From positions 1-8,160 of the forward strand of contig DASSWB010000063.1 in NCBI GenBank assembly GCA_035705495.1: a stretch of DNA of 8,160 bases, read 5' to 3'. Position numbers and translations under genes: made by a program. Source of the stretch: DASSWB01 sp035705495. Its GTDB lineage: Bacteria; Bacteroidota; Bacteroidia; Flavobacteriales; Flavobacteriaceae. The notes under the pieces were generated by a model. It did not search any database, was not told the DNA's origin, and saw only the letters and a list, made by a program, of their open reading frames with translations. This document shows, piece by piece, positions 5,713 to 8,160 of this stretch (positions are counted from its first letter, which is position 1; each line of letters starts with the position of its first letter).

Positions 5713-8160
5713 TCATTCGAGATTTTCCCATTGCGCCATCATTTTTTTGATACGATCTTCTAATTTTTCGGAAGATAATTTTTCACGCAACCTGTCGGTA
5801 ATTATCGGGAAAGCAAACGGCGTTGGCTTCTCGCATTGCTTCCACACAATCTCCTGCGCTTCAATCCGCTCCATCGCCATAATCAACCGTCCTTCTTCCA
5901 ACTGGTGTTCAAAAGTTTCCCGAAATGCTTGCTGAAACAATAAATTATCCGGCTCATAATCCCTGAAAACGCTGAAAAGCAACTGCGAATTGGATTGCAA
6001 ATGTTTTGTTTTGATCATCTTGTTCGGAAAACCTGTGAAAACCATTCCGGCGATGACGGCGATATCCCGAAATTTTCGCCTTGCCATTTCTGTGGAATTC
6101 AGACTTTTCTGTAAATCATCCATTAGAAATGCTGTGGAAAATAAATTATTGTCCAGCACTTGCTGCATATCAATCTGCTGATCAGAAAGCAACTCAAATC
6201 CGTAGTCATTGAACGCGAGCGAAAAAGTGATGGGCGACAATAAACTAATACGGTACGCGAGCAAACTGGCCATCGCTTCGTGTACAAATCGACCTTCAAA
6301 CGGATAGAAAATCGCGTGGTAACCTTCCCGTGTTTTGAAAGTTTCAATCAAAAATTCATCGTTCTTCGGAATAATACTTTCCTTTTTTTGTCTTTGAAAA
6401 ATATGCGAGAGTGCTTTTAATTCAACCGACTTCTCGACTTCGCTCGAAGTGACACTGGAAGCTGCACGCATTTCCTCCCGAAGCAGTTCACTCATCTGTG
6501 CTGAAAAACTCATCCGCCCTCCTGCCCAACTGGGAAAACGCGAATTTTTTTTATTGGACTTTTTCACAATCACCTGCATATTTTTCACTTGGTACAATTC
6601 CAGATTTTTCCCCGCAAAAGTGAAAGTATCTCCAGGGTTTAATTTCGAAACAAACCATTCTTCAATGGTTCCGATGTAGCCACCTTTTAAGTATTTCACC
6701 ACCAAAACCGCATCGCTCACAATCGTGCCAATTTGCAATCGGTGGCGCATTGCAACCGCACGATTGTTTACTTTAAATCTTCCGTCCTCTTCAATTTCAA
6801 TTTTTTTGTATTCGTCGTATGCCTGCAGCGTTTGACTACCCTGAGTCAGGAAGTTCAGCAACCATTCCCACTGTGTTTCCGATAATGTCTGATAGCAGAA
6901 CGTCGATTTCACTTCTGGATAAATTTCCTTCGGAAAAAATCCGTTACCGACGGCCAAAGTGGTTAAATACTGAACCAGAACGTCAAAACTTAATAAATAG
7001 GGAATTCGATCTTCAACTACTGTGTTTTTCACCGCTTTTTGCAATGCGGAAGCTTCAATCAATTCCATTGCGTGCGTGGGCAAAAAATAAATAATGCTTT
7101 CCTTTCCCGGCTGGTGACCGCTTCGTCCCGCCCGTTGAAGAAAACGCGCCACACCTTTTGGACCGCCAATTTGTATAATGGTTTCCACTGGCGCAAAATC
7201 GACACCAAGATCTAAACTCGATGTGCAAACAACCGCTTTTAATTCCTCATTCCGAATTGCCTGCTCCACCCAAATCCGTGTTTCCTTGTTGATACTGCCG
7301 TGGTGCATTGCCAAATCGCCCGCAAACTCGGGATATTTCTGAAGAATTCGCTGAAACCAAATCTCACATTGTGAACGCGTATTCGTGAACAGCAAAGTCG
7401 TGCGACTGTTCCTGATAATCGGTACCACCTCATCAATCAGGTGCAATCCCAAATGTCCGCGCCACGGAAAAGTTTCCATTTTTTCCGGAATAATGGATTT
7501 CACCGTAATTTTCTTTTTGATGTCGGCTTTTATCAATTCTGAATTTTGAAAAGCTTTGGAATTAGGGCCCAATAAAACTTCCTGCGCTTCCTGAAGATTT
7601 CCAATTGTAGCCGAAATCCCCCAGATTTTCATCTTTGGAGAAATATTTTTCAATCTGGAAAGTGCCAGTTCAATCTGTACGCCTCGTTTTGTTCCCAGCA
7701 ACTCGTGCCACTCGTCAATTACAATCGCATTTAAATTTTTAAAAGTTTTGTCGTAATCTTTGGAAGAAAGTAGTAATTGCAGACTTTCGGGCGTGGTAAT
7801 CAGCAAATCCGGTATTTGTTTTTGCTGTGCCGCGCGGATTTTTTGAGGCGTGTCGCCCGTGCGAATTCCGACAGTCAGATTGCTACCAATTCCTTCTGCA
7901 AATCTGTTTGCTGCCTGTTCAATTTCCACGGAAAGTGCCCGAAGTGGTGTAATCCAAATCGCTTTTAAGCCTTTTTCCTGCTTCGTTTTGTAATCAGGAT
8001 TTTGTTTGATGAAATCCAGAACAATTGGCACCCAAAGCGCATAAGTTTTTCCACTTCCGGTTGGTGCGTTCAATAAACCGTTTTTCCCTTTTAAAAAAGC
8101 GTTCCAAGTCTGTTTCTGAAAAGGGAAAACTTTCCAGTTTTGCTCTTCAAACCAGGTTTC
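5713..8160 (-). CDS. Ligase-associated DEXH-box helicase, Lhr family (5' end beyond window)
   Basis: The frame is open from the right edge for 815 residues, so only a short N-terminus should be missing; homologues have about 800-850 residues. Numbering from the first visible residue: QKQTWNAF Q-motif-like region (15-22), Walker A APTGSGKT (32-39), TPLRALS (motif Ia), TTPESL, DEWH (149-152), SAT (183-185), LLFTNTRSQ, SSLDLGVDF, and motif VI QRAGRSGH (342-349). After the two RecA domains come the winged-helix region and the Lhr-specific C-terminal domain, with SRFPSWAGGRM near 540-550, YPFEGRFVHEA and FTGFPNK. Lhr-core enzymes are 3'-5' ATP-dependent nucleic-acid translocases; this subgroup is encoded with an ATP-dependent DNA ligase, an exonuclease and PdeM in a repair cassette. 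PdeM is indeed next downstream. TTG at 8073 is not the start, because Q-motif residues precede it in frame. A palindromic repeat lies in frame at residues 569-578. Confidence 0.95.
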   Translation of the reverse strand, partial: ETWFEEQNWKVFPFQKQTWNAFLKGKNGLLNAPTGSGKTYALWVPIVLDFIKQNPDYKTKQEKGLKAIWITPLRALSVEIEQAANRFAEGIGSNLTVGIRTGDTPQKIRAAQQKQIPDLLITTPESLQLLLSSKDYDKTFKNLNAIVIDEWHELLGTKRGVQIELALSRLKNISPKMKIWGISATIGNLQEAQEVLLGPNSKAFQNSELIKADIKKKITVKSIIPEKMETFPWRGHLGLHLIDEVVPIIRNSRTTLLFTNTRSQCEIWFQRILQKYPEFAGDLAMHHGSINKETRIWVEQAIRNEELKAVVCTSSLDLGVDFAPVETIIQIGGPKGVARFLQRAGRSGHQPGKESIIYFLPTHAMELIEASALQKAVKNTVVEDRIPYLLSFDVLVQYLTTLAVGNGFFPKEIYPEVKSTFCYQTLSETQWEWLLNFLTQGSQTLQAYDEYKKIEIEEDGRFKVNNRAVAMRHRLQIGTIVSDAVLVVKYLKGGYIGTIEEWFVSKLNPGDTFTFAGKNLELYQVKNMQVIVKKSNKKNSRFPSWAGGRMSFSAQMSELLREEMRAASSVTSSEVEKSVELKALSHIFQRQKKESIIPKNDEFLIETFKTREGYHAIFYPFEGRFVHEAMASLLAYRISLLSPITFSLAFNDYGFELLSDQQIDMQQVLDNNLFSTAFLMDDLQKSLNSTEMARRKFRDIAVIAGMVFTGFPNKMIKTKHLQSNSQLLFSVFRDYEPDNLLFQQAFRETFEHQLEEGRLIMAMERIEAQEIVWKQCEKPTPFAFPIITDRLREKLSSEKLEDRIKKMMAQWENLE
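6427..6455 (-). repeat. Palindrome-bearing repeat-like sequence inside the helicase gene
   Basis: The coding strand contains CACTTCGAGCGAAGTCGAGA within this interval, centred on the 14-base hairpin ACTTCG-CT-CGAAGT (6437-6450, as written on the plus strand). It encodes SVTSSEVEKS at visible residues 569-578, a polar segment in a linker where relatives usually have a variable loop before the conserved ELxAL stretch. From memory, very similar sequences recur as dispersed intergenic repeats in flavobacterial genomes; only one copy is in this window, so the repeat status is inference. The reading frame stays open across it. Confidence 0.5.

Noticed and set aside
5747..7968. Plus-strand and alternate minus-strand frames over the helicase gene
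   Set aside because: Shadows of the long helicase frame, which is open throughout and carries all motifs.
8071..8073. TTG as the helicase start codon
   Set aside because: The frame is open to the right edge and the 29 upstream residues include a normal pre-Walker segment (FPFQKQTWNAFL), so the true start is beyond the window.

Overview
The window looks like a chromosomal stretch from a low-GC member of the Bacteroidota, most likely a Flavobacteriia/Weeksellaceae-type organism. The reasons are the AT-rich composition, lack of clear Shine-Dalgarno sequences, matches to the Bacteroidota -7 promoter element TAnnTTTG, the style of the proteins, and a RAYT-type transposase with palindromic repeats. 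The genus is an inference; no rRNA or other marker is present.

Layout. (1) 1-3062, minus strand: the first 1,020 residues of the transcription-repair coupling factor Mfd, running off the left edge. (2) 3063-4432: a non-housekeeping island. It holds three composite palindromic repeat units (3141-3331, 3390-3651, 4135-4327) and one plus-strand IS200-like Y1/HUH transposase of the RAYT type (3687-4118), which sits tightly between units 2 and 3. (3) 4433-8160, minus strand: a compact cluster that reads, in transcription order, Lhr-type DEXH helicase (5' end beyond the right edge), PdeM metallophosphoesterase, a 56-residue acidic protein, and a Doc/Fic-fold protein. Every long plus-strand frame over mfd and the helicase is a shadow.

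How the genes work together. The helicase and PdeM are two members of the ligase-associated DNA-damage-response cassette; the ATP-dependent DNA ligase and the MBL-fold exonuclease would be expected beyond 8160. The two small genes behind pdeM are packed as in an operon: a 2-bp gap after the pdeM stop, then an ATGA start/stop overlap. They look like an antitoxin-toxin pair. However, the Doc-like protein lacks the catalytic His and the distal Arg of the Fic motif (KPFVEGNKLT instead of HPFxxGNKRT), so it may be an inactivated or repurposed Doc attached to a repair operon.

The most interesting signals are the RAYT with its three two-sided repeat units (a REPtron-like arrangement, with one unit missing a hairpin), the catalytically degenerate Doc with its overlapping partner, and a palindrome-bearing sequence resembling a dispersed repeat lying in frame inside the helicase gene. 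I see no rRNA, tRNA, CRISPR array or riboswitch.
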